This document shows, one piece after another, positions 25,877 through 33,771 of a stretch of 64,000 bases of DNA. Source of the DNA: Clostridiales bacterium (GTDB lineage Bacteria > Bacillota > Clostridia > Oscillospirales > CAG-272); NCBI GenBank assembly GCA_022791685.1, contig JAAVZO010000036.1, positions 62,001-126,000 on the forward strand. Reading direction: 5' to 3'. A model generated the notes under the pieces. That model was not told where the DNA came from, searched no databases, and worked only from the letters and a program-made list of their open reading frames with translations. The translations under genes and the position numbers were made by a program. The first letter of the stretch is position 1. The number at the start of each line of letters is the position of its first letter.

Positions 25877-26986
25877 ATCAAACCCGGATTTATACTTAAA
25901 AAGCTGCTTGTCAGTCTTGGAATTTTATTTGTCGTAATTACACTGAATTTCTTTCTTCCGCGACTGATATATGCAGACCCCGCGACACCCTATTACGCCG
26001 GAGTTCCGGAGGATGCTATCGCACTCAGAGCTGCGATACGCGAGGAATACGGCTTCGACAAGCCGATGATAATTCAATATTTTATCTACCTCGGCAAGCT
26101 TCTGACACTTGATTTCGGTGTATCCTACATTTATAAAGAGCCAGTATTCAACGTTATGTTCAAACGTATACCGTGGTCTCTGGTACTGAGTCTCACCACA
26201 ATGCTTATCGCTGTATTCAGCGGTATTATCATTGGTGCAGTAGCCGCTAAAAACCGCGGTAAGTGGCAGGATAGAACGGTACTCGGTATGTCGACCTTGA
26301 CTACCGCGATACCGACCTTCTGGCTCGCGATGGTATCGGTAATGTTGTTCGCATTCATGATACCGGTATTCCCCTACCGCGGCGCTATGACTGAAGGCTA
26401 CGTGCTGCAAATGAACGGCGCGCTGTTCGGCATCGTATTCGCCGCCGCGATAGTATTGACCGTCGTATTGTGGTTTATATTCCACCGCGGCTGGCTCAAC
26501 TTCACACTGCCGATAATCGGACTCATTGCCGCCGTCGCAGTGTCGATCCCGTTCGACGATATCGCCGACGTTGCGTATCATGCAGCGCTGCCGATAATCG
26601 TAACTGCGATAGGAAGCATAATCTCGTATGCCATGCTCGTTCGAAACAGTATGATATCTGTCGTCAATGAGGATTACATACTCACCGCACGCGCTAAGGG
26701 TGTTCCGCAGAAGGATATTCTCTTCCGCCACACATTCAGAAACGCGCTGCTGCCGCTTGTGACCAACATTGGACTCGGTATATCGGGACTGCTCGGAGGT
26801 TCAGTGCTAATCGAGCAGATATTCACATGGCCCGGCATGGGTACACTGCTGCTCGAAGCCAACAACAGCGGCGACTTCCAGCTCTCGCAGGCGATATTAC
26901 TGCTGTTTGCGGTCGTAACTATCGCGGCAAACTTTATCACTGACTTGATCTATCACAAGCTCGACCCACGTGTCGGCATTGCTTAA
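25877..26986 (+). CDS. ABC importer permease 1 (OppB/DppB-like), apparent AUC start
   Basis: 369 residues from codon 25877. Typical first helix KPGFILKKLLVSLGILFVVI, further helices, and the EAA loop YILTARAKGVPQKDILFRHTFRN. An extra two-helix segment (~165-240, FGIVFAAAIVLTVVLWFIF) makes it longer than the usual 310-330. AAAGGAGG (25861-25868) is followed eight bases later by ATC, exactly where ATG is expected; no ATG/GTG/TTG exists in frame between there and the first helix, and the TTG at 25829 lies within the terminator stem. So initiation is on AUC, or the base is an error. Confidence 0.85.
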   Translation: MKPGFILKKLLVSLGILFVVITLNFFLPRLIYADPATPYYAGVPEDAIALRAAIREEYGFDKPMIIQYFIYLGKLLTLDFGVSYIYKEPVFNVMFKRIPWSLVLSLTTMLIAVFSGIIIGAVAAKNRGKWQDRTVLGMSTLTTAIPTFWLAMVSVMLFAFMIPVFPYRGAMTEGYVLQMNGALFGIVFAAAIVLTVVLWFIFHRGWLNFTLPIIGLIAAVAVSIPFDDIADVAYHAALPIIVTAIGSIISYAMLVRNSMISVVNEDYILTARAKGVPQKDILFRHTFRNALLPLVTNIGLGISGLLGGSVLIEQIFTWPGMGTLLLEANNSGDFQLSQAILLLFAVVTIAANFITDLIYHKLDPRVGIA

Positions 26987-26997
26987 TGGGAGGAAAA

Positions 26998-28014
26998 ATG
27001 AATAAAGTAATAAAATCTCTCAAAAATATGCTGACTGGGATACTTTCATTTTTGCTGAAATTATGGAAGCACCCGAAAGGTCGCCGCGGCATTATAATAA
27101 TCGCAGCTATAGTGCTCGTCGCAATATTTGCGCCGCTGCTCACACGCTATGACCCGTACAACTACAATATCACAGAAGGACTTCAGCAGCCGTCGTCCGC
27201 ACACTGGCTCGGTACTGACAAAAATGGCGTAGACATCCTGACACAGCTACTGTACGGCACGCGAATCTCGCTGCTCATCGGCTTATCCGCCGGCATAGGC
27301 GTGACGCTGCTCGGCGCAATGCTTGGCTGCGTCGCCGGATATTTCGGCAAGATAAGCTCGGCGATAATCCTAAACGTGATCAACGTGCTGCTGGTAATCC
27401 CTACCCTGCCGCTGATGATCATACTCAACAATATCAGCTCGAGCTACGTCATGATGATATTCATTTTCGTAGCGCTCGGCTGGTCGGGAACGGCGCGTAT
27501 GATACGTGCTCAGGTACTGTCGCTGCGTGAAAGCGGATACGTCCGCTCAGCTGAGCTTGCCGGAGCAAGCCGCTGGTACGTTATGTGGAAGCACATAATT
27601 CCGGCAGTATCGAATCTGCTCATAATGAACTGTGCGCTCTCGTGCGCTGGATTTATGATTGCCGAAGCCGGACTTTCATTCATCGGACTTGGCGACCCGA
27701 ACAGTATGAGCTGGGGTAAAATTCTCGTGCGCGCGCAGGAATCGGCATTCACATCGGGACTCTGGGCATGGGTACTCGCGCCCGGTGTTGCGATATTCAT
27801 AACCGTAACCGGATTCATGCAGATAGGCTACGCAATTGAGGATATCTGCAATCCGCGTATGGTAAAGCAGAACAAGGCTGCACAGCAGTTCCACAAGCTC
27901 GATTCAAGCGAACTCGACAACATCTTTGCTTCGATGGACGACAATGTATCCGAATCTGCAAAATCTGAAAACAAAGCATTATCCGGCGAAAGGAGTGGAA
28001 GCAGCAATGGATAA
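26998..28014 (+). CDS. ABC importer permease 2 (OppC/DppC-like)
   Basis: 338 residues. N-terminal helix after the basic start (KGRRGIIIIAAIVLVAIFAP), SAHWLGTDKNGVDILTQLLYGTR (typical DppC stretch), EAA loop GYVRSAELAGASRWYVMWKH, and AEAGLSFIGLGDPNSMSWGK. ATG 26998 is chosen because GGGAGG lies four to five bases upstream; the ATG at 26986 overlaps the previous stop and lies ahead of that site. A polar tail of about 45 residues ends the protein and overlaps the next gene by eight bases. Confidence 0.9.
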   Translation: MNKVIKSLKNMLTGILSFLLKLWKHPKGRRGIIIIAAIVLVAIFAPLLTRYDPYNYNITEGLQQPSSAHWLGTDKNGVDILTQLLYGTRISLLIGLSAGIGVTLLGAMLGCVAGYFGKISSAIILNVINVLLVIPTLPLMIILNNISSSYVMMIFIFVALGWSGTARMIRAQVLSLRESGYVRSAELAGASRWYVMWKHIIPAVSNLLIMNCALSCAGFMIAEAGLSFIGLGDPNSMSWGKILVRAQESAFTSGLWAWVLAPGVAIFITVTGFMQIGYAIEDICNPRMVKQNKAAQQFHKLDSSELDNIFASMDDNVSESAKSENKALSGERSGSSNG

Positions 28015-29014
28015 TAACGCACAGAAACAGCCTGTAATGGAAATTGAAGGACTGAAGGTGCTCTTCCACAGTGCCGAAGGACTTGTTCGCGCAGTCGAAG
28101 GTGTAAACATTACGGTAAACGCCGGTGAATGTGTCGCGGTCGTCGGTGAGTCGGGCTGCGGCAAGTCAGTCACCGGACTTTCGATGATGCGTCTTTTGCA
28201 ATCGCCACCCGCTGTTTGGCGCGCAGACAAGCTTATGTACACTGACGCTGCGGGCAATAAGATCGATATTCTGACCGCTGACGAAAAGGTACTCGAAAAG
28301 CTGCGCGGCGCTGATATATCAATGATATATCAGGACCCGTCGTCGGCTCTGAATCCGGTAATGACTATCGGCGAGCAGATCGCGGAGGTATACAAATATC
28401 ACACCGAGCTGACTCCTAAGGAAGCCAGAGCTGCCGGAATCGAAATGCTGAAGAAGGTCGGCATTCCCGCCGCTGAGGACAGATACGACCAGTATCCGCA
28501 CGAGCTTTCGGGCGGCATGAAGCAGCGTGTGCTCATCGCTATGGCAATGGCTTGCAAGCCGCGCCTGCTTATCGCTGACGAGCCTACGACTGCACTCGAC
28601 GTTACAATTCAGGCACAGATACTTGACCTGCTGCGCGAGCTTTGCGCGAACGAGGGAACGGCACTTGTAATGATAACGCACGACCTTGGAGTCGTCGCGG
28701 ATATCGCCGATTATATGTACGTAATGTACTGCGGCAAGATCATGGAGCAAGGGCGCGTAGACGAGATATTGACTGCACCGCGTCATCCGTACACACGTGG
28801 ACTCATCGCATCGATACCGCGCTCAGGTGAACGTTTGAAGCGCTTCCATCAGATACCGTTCAATGTTCCCTCTCCGATGAACAAACCGCACGGCTGTTAT
28901 TTCCACAACCGCTGCGACGTGTGCAGTGAGATATGCAAAAATCAAATGCCCGCGCTCACTGATATAGGCAGAAACGAGCATAAGACCAGATGTCACAACG
29001 AAAGGAGAGGTTGA
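28007..29014 (+). CDS. ABC importer ATPase 1 (OppD/DppD-like)
   Basis: 335 residues. Walker A GESGCGKSVTGLS, Q-loop YQDPSSALNPVMTIGEQ, signature ELSGGMKQRVLIAMAM, Walker B LLIADEPTTALD, and the C-terminal oligopeptide-transport domain (PHGCYFHNRCDVCSEIC) whose cysteines bind an Fe-S cluster in some relatives. ATG 28007 overlaps the permease stop (ATGGATAA), with AAGGAG 11 bases upstream. It energises import with the next gene product. Confidence 0.92.
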   Translation: MDNNAQKQPVMEIEGLKVLFHSAEGLVRAVEGVNITVNAGECVAVVGESGCGKSVTGLSMMRLLQSPPAVWRADKLMYTDAAGNKIDILTADEKVLEKLRGADISMIYQDPSSALNPVMTIGEQIAEVYKYHTELTPKEARAAGIEMLKKVGIPAAEDRYDQYPHELSGGMKQRVLIAMAMACKPRLLIADEPTTALDVTIQAQILDLLRELCANEGTALVMITHDLGVVADIADYMYVMYCGKIMEQGRVDEILTAPRHPYTRGLIASIPRSGERLKRFHQIPFNVPSPMNKPHGCYFHNRCDVCSEICKNQMPALTDIGRNEHKTRCHNERRG

Positions 29015-29015
29015 T

Positions 29016-29987
29016 ATGTCGGACATCATATGTAAAGCAGAAGACCTGTGCGTCGACTTCAAGATCAAGCGCAAAGCCTTCGGTAAACCGGATATCCTGA
29101 GCGCTGTCCGCAAGGTCAACCTCGAAATACGCCGCGGCGAGACCTTCGGACTTGTCGGCGAATCGGGCTGCGGTAAAACTACGCTCGCAAATGCGTTTCT
29201 GCATTTCGTTCCGATATCAGACGGCAGCATTACCTTGAATGGCGTTAAACTCGACGCAAATTCGACTAAAGCCGACTGGCTGAAGGCTCGCAAGGGCGTT
29301 CAGATGATATTCCAAGACCCGTTCGGTTCGCTCAATCCACGCTTTCAGGTGTGGCAGCTTATAAGCGAACCAATGCTGCTCGCAGGCGAGAGTGACGAAC
29401 ATATTCGCCGCGACCGCGCCGGCGAGCTATTAGAAATGGTCGGATTATCAAGCAAGGACGCAGCACGTAACGTGTTCGAGTTCAGCGGCGGTCAGCGTCA
29501 GCGTATCGCGATTGCACGTGCGCTTTCAATAAATCCATCGTTCATCGTATGCGACGAGCCGACGAGCGCACTCGACGTTTCAGTTCACGCTCAGATATGT
29601 AACCTGCTGCTCGACTTACAGGACAAGTACGGGCTCACGTATCTGTTCATCACGCACAACCTCGCGCTGGTGCGTCATCTGACCGACCGCATGGCGGTCA
29701 TGTATATGGGACAGATAATGGAATCAGGCAGTACAGACGAAATATTCGCCGCGCCGCAGCACCCCTACACAAAGGCGCTGCTATCAGCGATACTCGAAGC
29801 CGACCCTACAAAGAAGCAATCGCACATTCGCTTGACCGGAGAGGTCGCGAGCCCGATAAACGCAGGCGACAGCTGCCGATTCGCACCGCGCTGCTACAAG
29901 CGCTGCAACGAATGCACAAAGGCGGCAATTTCACCGATAAAGCTCAGCGACGACCACATCACCTGCTGTCCGTATTCGGATAAATAG
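29016..29987 (+). CDS. ABC importer ATPase 2 (OppF/DppF-like)
   Basis: 323 residues. Walker A GESGCGKTTLANAF, Q-loop FQDPFGSLNPRFQV, signature EFSGGQRQRIAIARAL, Walker B FIVCDEPTSALD, C-terminal CRFAPRCYKRCNECTKA with the four-cysteine pattern. It starts two bases after the preceding stop with AAGGAGAGG upstream. Last gene of the importer operon, closed by a 17-bp bidirectional terminator. Confidence 0.92.
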   Translation: MSDIICKAEDLCVDFKIKRKAFGKPDILSAVRKVNLEIRRGETFGLVGESGCGKTTLANAFLHFVPISDGSITLNGVKLDANSTKADWLKARKGVQMIFQDPFGSLNPRFQVWQLISEPMLLAGESDEHIRRDRAGELLEMVGLSSKDAARNVFEFSGGQRQRIAIARALSINPSFIVCDEPTSALDVSVHAQICNLLLDLQDKYGLTYLFITHNLALVRHLTDRMAVMYMGQIMESGSTDEIFAAPQHPYTKALLSAILEADPTKKQSHIRLTGEVASPINAGDSCRFAPRCYKRCNECTKAAISPIKLSDDHITCCPYSDK

Positions 29988-29990
29988 CAA

Positions 29991-30029
29991 AAAATACCGA
30001 TATCATTAAGTGAATGATATCGGTATTTT
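29991..30029. terminator. Bidirectional terminator between importer and ferric-reductase-like gene
   Basis: Perfect 17-bp stem (AAAATACCGATATCATT and its complement) around AAGTG, with A- and T-runs on both sides. Confidence 0.92.
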
Positions 30030-30032
30030 ACT

Positions 30033-31115
30033 TTATTCAACTATTTCCGCCTGTTCAAGCGCCTTAGCCACCGCGTCCATCAATCCTTTTGAGCTGTATG
30101 TTGAGCCAGCAACCACATCGACTTCGGTATTCTGCGACTTGATTATCTCGTCGATTATCGTCGCCCCCGCCTGCTCAAAGAACCACTGATCCTGCTCGCG
30201 AGTCTTAGCCTCTATCGAGGTTATGCGCCCGCCTTCTATCGTGACCACAGCGCTTATCTTGCCGTCGTATCCGTCCGCGTCGGCAGTGTATACGCCGTCA
30301 TTCCAGTTCGACACAAACTCAACGCTGTCAGTAATGTCGCTATCATCTAAATCGCCGTTACTTGCCGTAGGGTGATTCGAGATTACGATAACGACCCCGA
30401 TCACCGCAAATATTATCGCTGCACACACGGTTATACTATGTCGAAGCGCCGCATTTATTTTCTTATGCGACGACTCGATCTTGACGATAAGATAAACCAA
30501 AAATGCCACGCTATACAATATTACGCCGATTATGCAGTCAACACGTCCGAGCATTGACGATTTCATTATCGCAAGTAAAACGTGAACGTATAGCAGCAAA
30601 TACATCAAATACGCCCAGCACTGGATGCGCTTCCACTTGCGTGCGTCCATTTTACGGCGTACTTTCTTTACCGAAATAACCGTAAGCGGAAGCATAATTA
30701 CAAGCAGCAGTATCATCACCGCAACCGCCAAGATACGCAATACTGAAACCGACTCAGTGAAGGTGCGGATTATGTAATCAACGCCGCGATTAACGCAGTG
30801 CCCAATTGTAAGAACAGTTGTAAATATCGAAAGCTCGCCGCGTATCGGCATTAGCTCCTTCATCAGCCTTGAGCCCTTCGGCAGCGCACCGATCCACATT
30901 ACAGCGCACCAGAGTGCAGCCGCAAGCGAACCGCTTGTGAATATCGCGAATATATATTTATTCACGAACTCTGGCAATGCGCTCGAATCTACGAATATCG
31001 CCAGCGCAGAGAGTATCGCCGCTCCAATGTAGAAAGCCGCCGGGCAAGATTTGAGAGCTTTTCGGCAACACCATATAAACAGCGCCGCAACTATAAATGA
31101 AATAATATGTACCAT
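30033..31115 (-). CDS. Ferric-reductase-like membrane protein with C-terminal FMN_bind domain
   Basis: 360 residues. About seven membrane helices, with histidines placed as heme ligands in ferric-reductase/MsrQ-type domains: ELSIFTTVLTIGHCVNRG and WAYLMYLLLYVHVLLAIM. An extracytoplasmic FMN_bind domain follows (about 270-360) with the flavinylation motif DVVAGSTYSS (Thr339). The layout suits electron passage from the membrane to a surface flavin. ATG 31115 (AGGA eight bases upstream) is preferred to 31247, which would add a stretch lying within the promoter. Regulated by a consensus promoter with a dyad close to the feo operator. Confidence 0.82.
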   Translation of the reverse strand: MVHIISFIVAALFIWCCRKALKSCPAAFYIGAAILSALAIFVDSSALPEFVNKYIFAIFTSGSLAAALWCAVMWIGALPKGSRLMKELMPIRGELSIFTTVLTIGHCVNRGVDYIIRTFTESVSVLRILAVAVMILLLVIMLPLTVISVKKVRRKMDARKWKRIQCWAYLMYLLLYVHVLLAIMKSSMLGRVDCIIGVILYSVAFLVYLIVKIESSHKKINAALRHSITVCAAIIFAVIGVVIVISNHPTASNGDLDDSDITDSVEFVSNWNDGVYTADADGYDGKISAVVTIEGGRITSIEAKTREQDQWFFEQAGATIIDEIIKSQNTEVDVVAGSTYSSKGLMDAVAKALEQAEIVE

Positions 31116-31142
31116 GTTTTGTTTTCCTAAATTACAACGTAG

Positions 31143-31156
31143 TAAGCTATAACTAA
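31143..31156. promoter_or_regulatory. Degenerate metal-repressor dyad (site 2)
   Basis: TAAGC-TATA-ACTAA on the plus strand: one mismatch in each half to TTAGC-N4-GCTAA, 11 bases after the -10 of the ferric-reductase-like gene. Confidence 0.45.
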
Positions 31157-31167
31157 CTTCAATCAAT

Positions 31168-31196
31168 ATTGTATCATATTTTCCCGATAATGTCAA
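31168..31196 (-). promoter_or_regulatory. Promoter of the ferric-reductase-like gene
   Basis: TTGACA (31191-31196), 17-base spacer, TACAAT (31168-31173) on the minus strand. Confidence 0.8.
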
Positions 31197-31293
31197 TATT
31201 AAAAATAAATTCAAGCATACTTTCATCAAGGTTATCAAATGAATCACTTACGCATACATTTGAGTAGTAAATATTGATAACAGGAGAAAAGGC

Positions 31294-31725
31294 TTGAGAT
31301 CACGAATCATAAAATCAATTATAAAATCGCTTGTACTTTTATTTGTCGGCGGTGCGGTCTATACTATCATCGAAACTGTCTGGCGCGGCTACACACATAT
31401 CGCAATGTTTCTTGTCGGCGGACTCGCATTTCTCGCCGTCGGACTTATAAACGAAATACTGCCGTGGAATACACCACTCACACTTCAAATGCTGCTCGGC
31501 GGCATGATGATAACCGCTATTGAATTTATATCCGGCTGCATACTCAACCTAAAGCTCGGACTCGGCATATGGGACTACAGCGATGTCTCGCTTAATCTTT
31601 ACGGACAAATATGCCTTCCTTTCGCACTGTTATGGGTAATACTGTCGCTCGCCGCGATTTTGCTTGATGACCTTATGCGCTGGAAACTATTCGGTGAGGA
31701 TAAGCCGCGATATAAGCTGATATAA
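31294..31725 (+). CDS. Putative membrane protein of the CmpB / ABC-type IV family
   Basis: 143 residues, four hydrophobic segments. The pattern WRGYTHIAMFLVGGLAFLAV, GLINEILPW, EFISGCILNLKLGLGIWDYS and NLYGQICLPFALLW matches a family annotated as putative ABC-transporter type IV (PF06541), whose function is not established. TTG start fixed by AGGAG nine bases upstream. It stands alone between the ferric-reductase promoter and a bidirectional terminator; no ATPase partner is adjacent. Confidence 0.75.
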   Translation: MRSRIIKSIIKSLVLLFVGGAVYTIIETVWRGYTHIAMFLVGGLAFLAVGLINEILPWNTPLTLQMLLGGMMITAIEFISGCILNLKLGLGIWDYSDVSLNLYGQICLPFALLWVILSLAAILLDDLMRWKLFGEDKPRYKLI

Positions 31726-31758
31726 AATATCCGCAGCGAATCAAGCTGCGGATATTTT
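31724..31758. terminator. Bidirectional terminator
   Basis: Fourteen-bp stem AAAATATCCGCAGC / GCTGCGGATATTTT with a seven-base loop. Confidence 0.9.
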
Positions 31759-31916
31759 CTTTTATTCGAATACAATGCTCTTGGTTCGAGAGCAACCTTA
31801 TATTTCAGCCCACCATTTTTATTTACCGGCTTAGAGAGCTCTAAATCAACCGCCGACTCTCCGGTAACACAATTATTCTTAGTAGAGCTGCATAAATAAT
31901 AGTGTATTCTGCGTGT
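31759..31916 (-). pseudogene. Protein-like open stretch without a start, possible gene remnant
   Basis: On the minus strand a frame runs open for about 50 codons from just after a TAA (31917-31919) into the terminator. It has a natural amino-acid mix, e.g. SAVDLELSKPVNKNGGLKY and VALEPRALYSNKRKYP. No start codon with a ribosome site and no upstream continuation are seen. I do not recognise the family. It may be the tail of a lost gene or a repeat; chance is not excluded. Confidence 0.35.
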
Positions 31917-31955
31917 TTACAGCGATTTTAACGTTTTGCCTGATTTACTTAATAT

Positions 31956-33422
31956 TTAATAAAGCTCGACATACTTTTGAATCTCCTGCTCCGCCTTTGA
32001 TATTATCGAAGCAATATATGATGAAACCTCCTGCTGACCACTGATAAGCGTCATAACGGCTTTTTCGAGAGTTGACGAACCGGTTTTTACATAGAATCCA
32101 AGGTTCGGGAAGATATATTTATCGAGCATTTCAATAGATTCATCATCACGCAGATATTTCGATTTGAGCATTGCCTCATAGTAGCGAGGACGCAGATATG
32201 TGTGTCCTTCATAAGCCATCAGCTCGAGAACTATCGCAGTACGATCGAGATCAGTAACAGTAGTAGGAATATACATCGCTTTTGCAGACCACTCATTCTT
32301 TACGAAATAATTTTCCTGTGTCTCGTCATATTTTGGTGTCGGGATTACGCCGAAGTCGCTTTTCATATCGCGGAACTTCTGCACTGAGCCCAGCCCGTGT
32401 ACAAAGAAAAGTGCCTGATCGTTCATAAACAGACGGAACACCGCCGAGTCACCATCACCGCCGTTATTAGGCTTTGTACGCGGATTATATATATCATCAC
32501 TGTACTGCATAGCATAGTTTCTCAGATTTGTAATGATATCAATTACCGACTGACTTTCGATATTTATCTGCGGAACGCCGCTGCTGTCAATAATCGCATA
32601 ATCAATCTTTACACCGGAAGCAAGACGTGCCATACCGTCGAGTCCAAGGAAGGTGTATCTGTCACTGTCATCAAGTGTTGTATTTCCGTCGATATCACTC
32701 GCTACGTCCTTTGAGATTTCAAAGAGCTTCGAAAGCGTCCAATTGCCGTCACGCACAAGCTGATACAGATCTGGAAGATTAAAATCATTTGCCAGCTTCT
32801 TATTAAAAAGCATAGGTAAAGCAGAGTCCATGTGAGTTATCATCATGCTGCTTATTGCTGACGGAAGCTTTCCTTTGATAGTTGAAGCTTCAATATAGTT
32901 CTGGTCCCACCAAGGCTTATCAAGGTTTACATAATTAAGAGAATTGAAATCGACAAGATATTCACTTCCAATGTAGTGTGTAAAGTTACCGTCAGTAGCA
33001 TCAATAATGAGATCATATTCATCGTCCTGTGCCATTACTATACGAGGAATCAGTTGGTTTCCCTTCTCAGTACCAACTATCTCAACAAGCTTTATACCGA
33101 TCGCTTCCTCAACATTTCGGTTGCGGCTATAAATCGCATCGTTAAGAATCTCAGCATTTTCTTCCTCAACAACGATATGCTCATTGTTGTAAATACCATA
33201 TCCGTATATTTGAGTATATATCTTAAACTCATATCCATTGTAGTCTACATTCGGAAGATCAGGCTTATCATCGGTCGTACTCTCACCCGATTCGTCTGAG
33301 GTTAAATCAATTAACCCCCCCCCGCTTGTGTCGGAATTTTTGTCGGACTCATTGCCGCACGATACTGCCGACATTGCTAAAATAAGCGCCAGCAATATGG
33401 AAATTGTTTTACTCATTTTCAT
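31956..33422 (-). CDS. Extracellular solute-binding-type lipoprotein with a G9 tract
   Basis: 488 residues. Signal peptide and lipobox (MSAVSC), acidic Ser/Gly linker, then a family-1-like (sugar-type) binding fold: ILNDAIYSRNRNVEEAIGIK, YDLIIDATDGNFTHYIGSEY, KPWWDQNYIEAS and DFGVIPTPKYDETQENYFV. AAGGAGG nine bases before the ATG. No permease or ATPase is nearby, so it may be an orphan binder or sensor partner. A run of nine G in the coding strand (33315-33323) lies in the linker just after the signal peptide; slippage there would shift the frame early. Confidence 0.8.
   Translation of the reverse strand: MKMSKTISILLALILAMSAVSCGNESDKNSDTSGGGLIDLTSDESGESTTDDKPDLPNVDYNGYEFKIYTQIYGYGIYNNEHIVVEEENAEILNDAIYSRNRNVEEAIGIKLVEIVGTEKGNQLIPRIVMAQDDEYDLIIDATDGNFTHYIGSEYLVDFNSLNYVNLDKPWWDQNYIEASTIKGKLPSAISSMMITHMDSALPMLFNKKLANDFNLPDLYQLVRDGNWTLSKLFEISKDVASDIDGNTTLDDSDRYTFLGLDGMARLASGVKIDYAIIDSSGVPQINIESQSVIDIITNLRNYAMQYSDDIYNPRTKPNNGGDGDSAVFRLFMNDQALFFVHGLGSVQKFRDMKSDFGVIPTPKYDETQENYFVKNEWSAKAMYIPTTVTDLDRTAIVLELMAYEGHTYLRPRYYEAMLKSKYLRDDESIEMLDKYIFPNLGFYVKTGSSTLEKAVMTLISGQQEVSSYIASIISKAEQEIQKYVELY
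33315..33323 (-). repeat. Homopolymer tract G9 in the lipoprotein linker
   Basis: Nine C on the plus strand, in codons for the Gly-Gly-Gly of the linker. The longest G/C run noticed in the window. Confidence 0.85.
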
Positions 33423-33457
33423 AAAATGTTCCTCCTTAAGTAACTTATTATGTGCTC

Positions 33458-33486
33458 ATTATACCATACCTTTTCTATGTTGTCAA
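33458..33486 (-). promoter_or_regulatory. Promoter of the G9-tract lipoprotein
   Basis: TTGACA (33481-33486), 17-base spacer, TGG-TATAAT (TATAAT 33458-33463) on the minus strand. The AT-rich stretch from 33487 to 33734 holds nothing else I can support. Confidence 0.85.
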
Positions 33487-33734
33487 TAGATTTTCAGAAA
33501 TCTTTTTGATTTTTTTATTTTTATCGAAACTAATTTTATTTATAGTAAAGCTTATCCCATTTATTGGTAAGGATTTTGGCAGATTTGCTATTGTAACAAG
33601 TTTTATTATTTGTTCAGTAGAAACATTATAGTATATATTGCATATTATTTGCAGCTATTTAATCGATTATTATTTCAAATAGTATAAATACTTAACGAAA
33701 CTTTGATGAAATTTGCTGCAAAAAAACATAAAAA

Positions 33735-33764
33735 TCGGCTGATGGATATAAACCCATCAGCCGA
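33735..33764 (-). terminator. Terminator after the propeller lipoprotein
   Basis: Eleven-bp stem TCGGCTGATGG / CCATCAGCCGA with an eight-base loop; T-rich on the minus strand. Confidence 0.85.
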
Positions 33765-33771
33765 CATTTGT

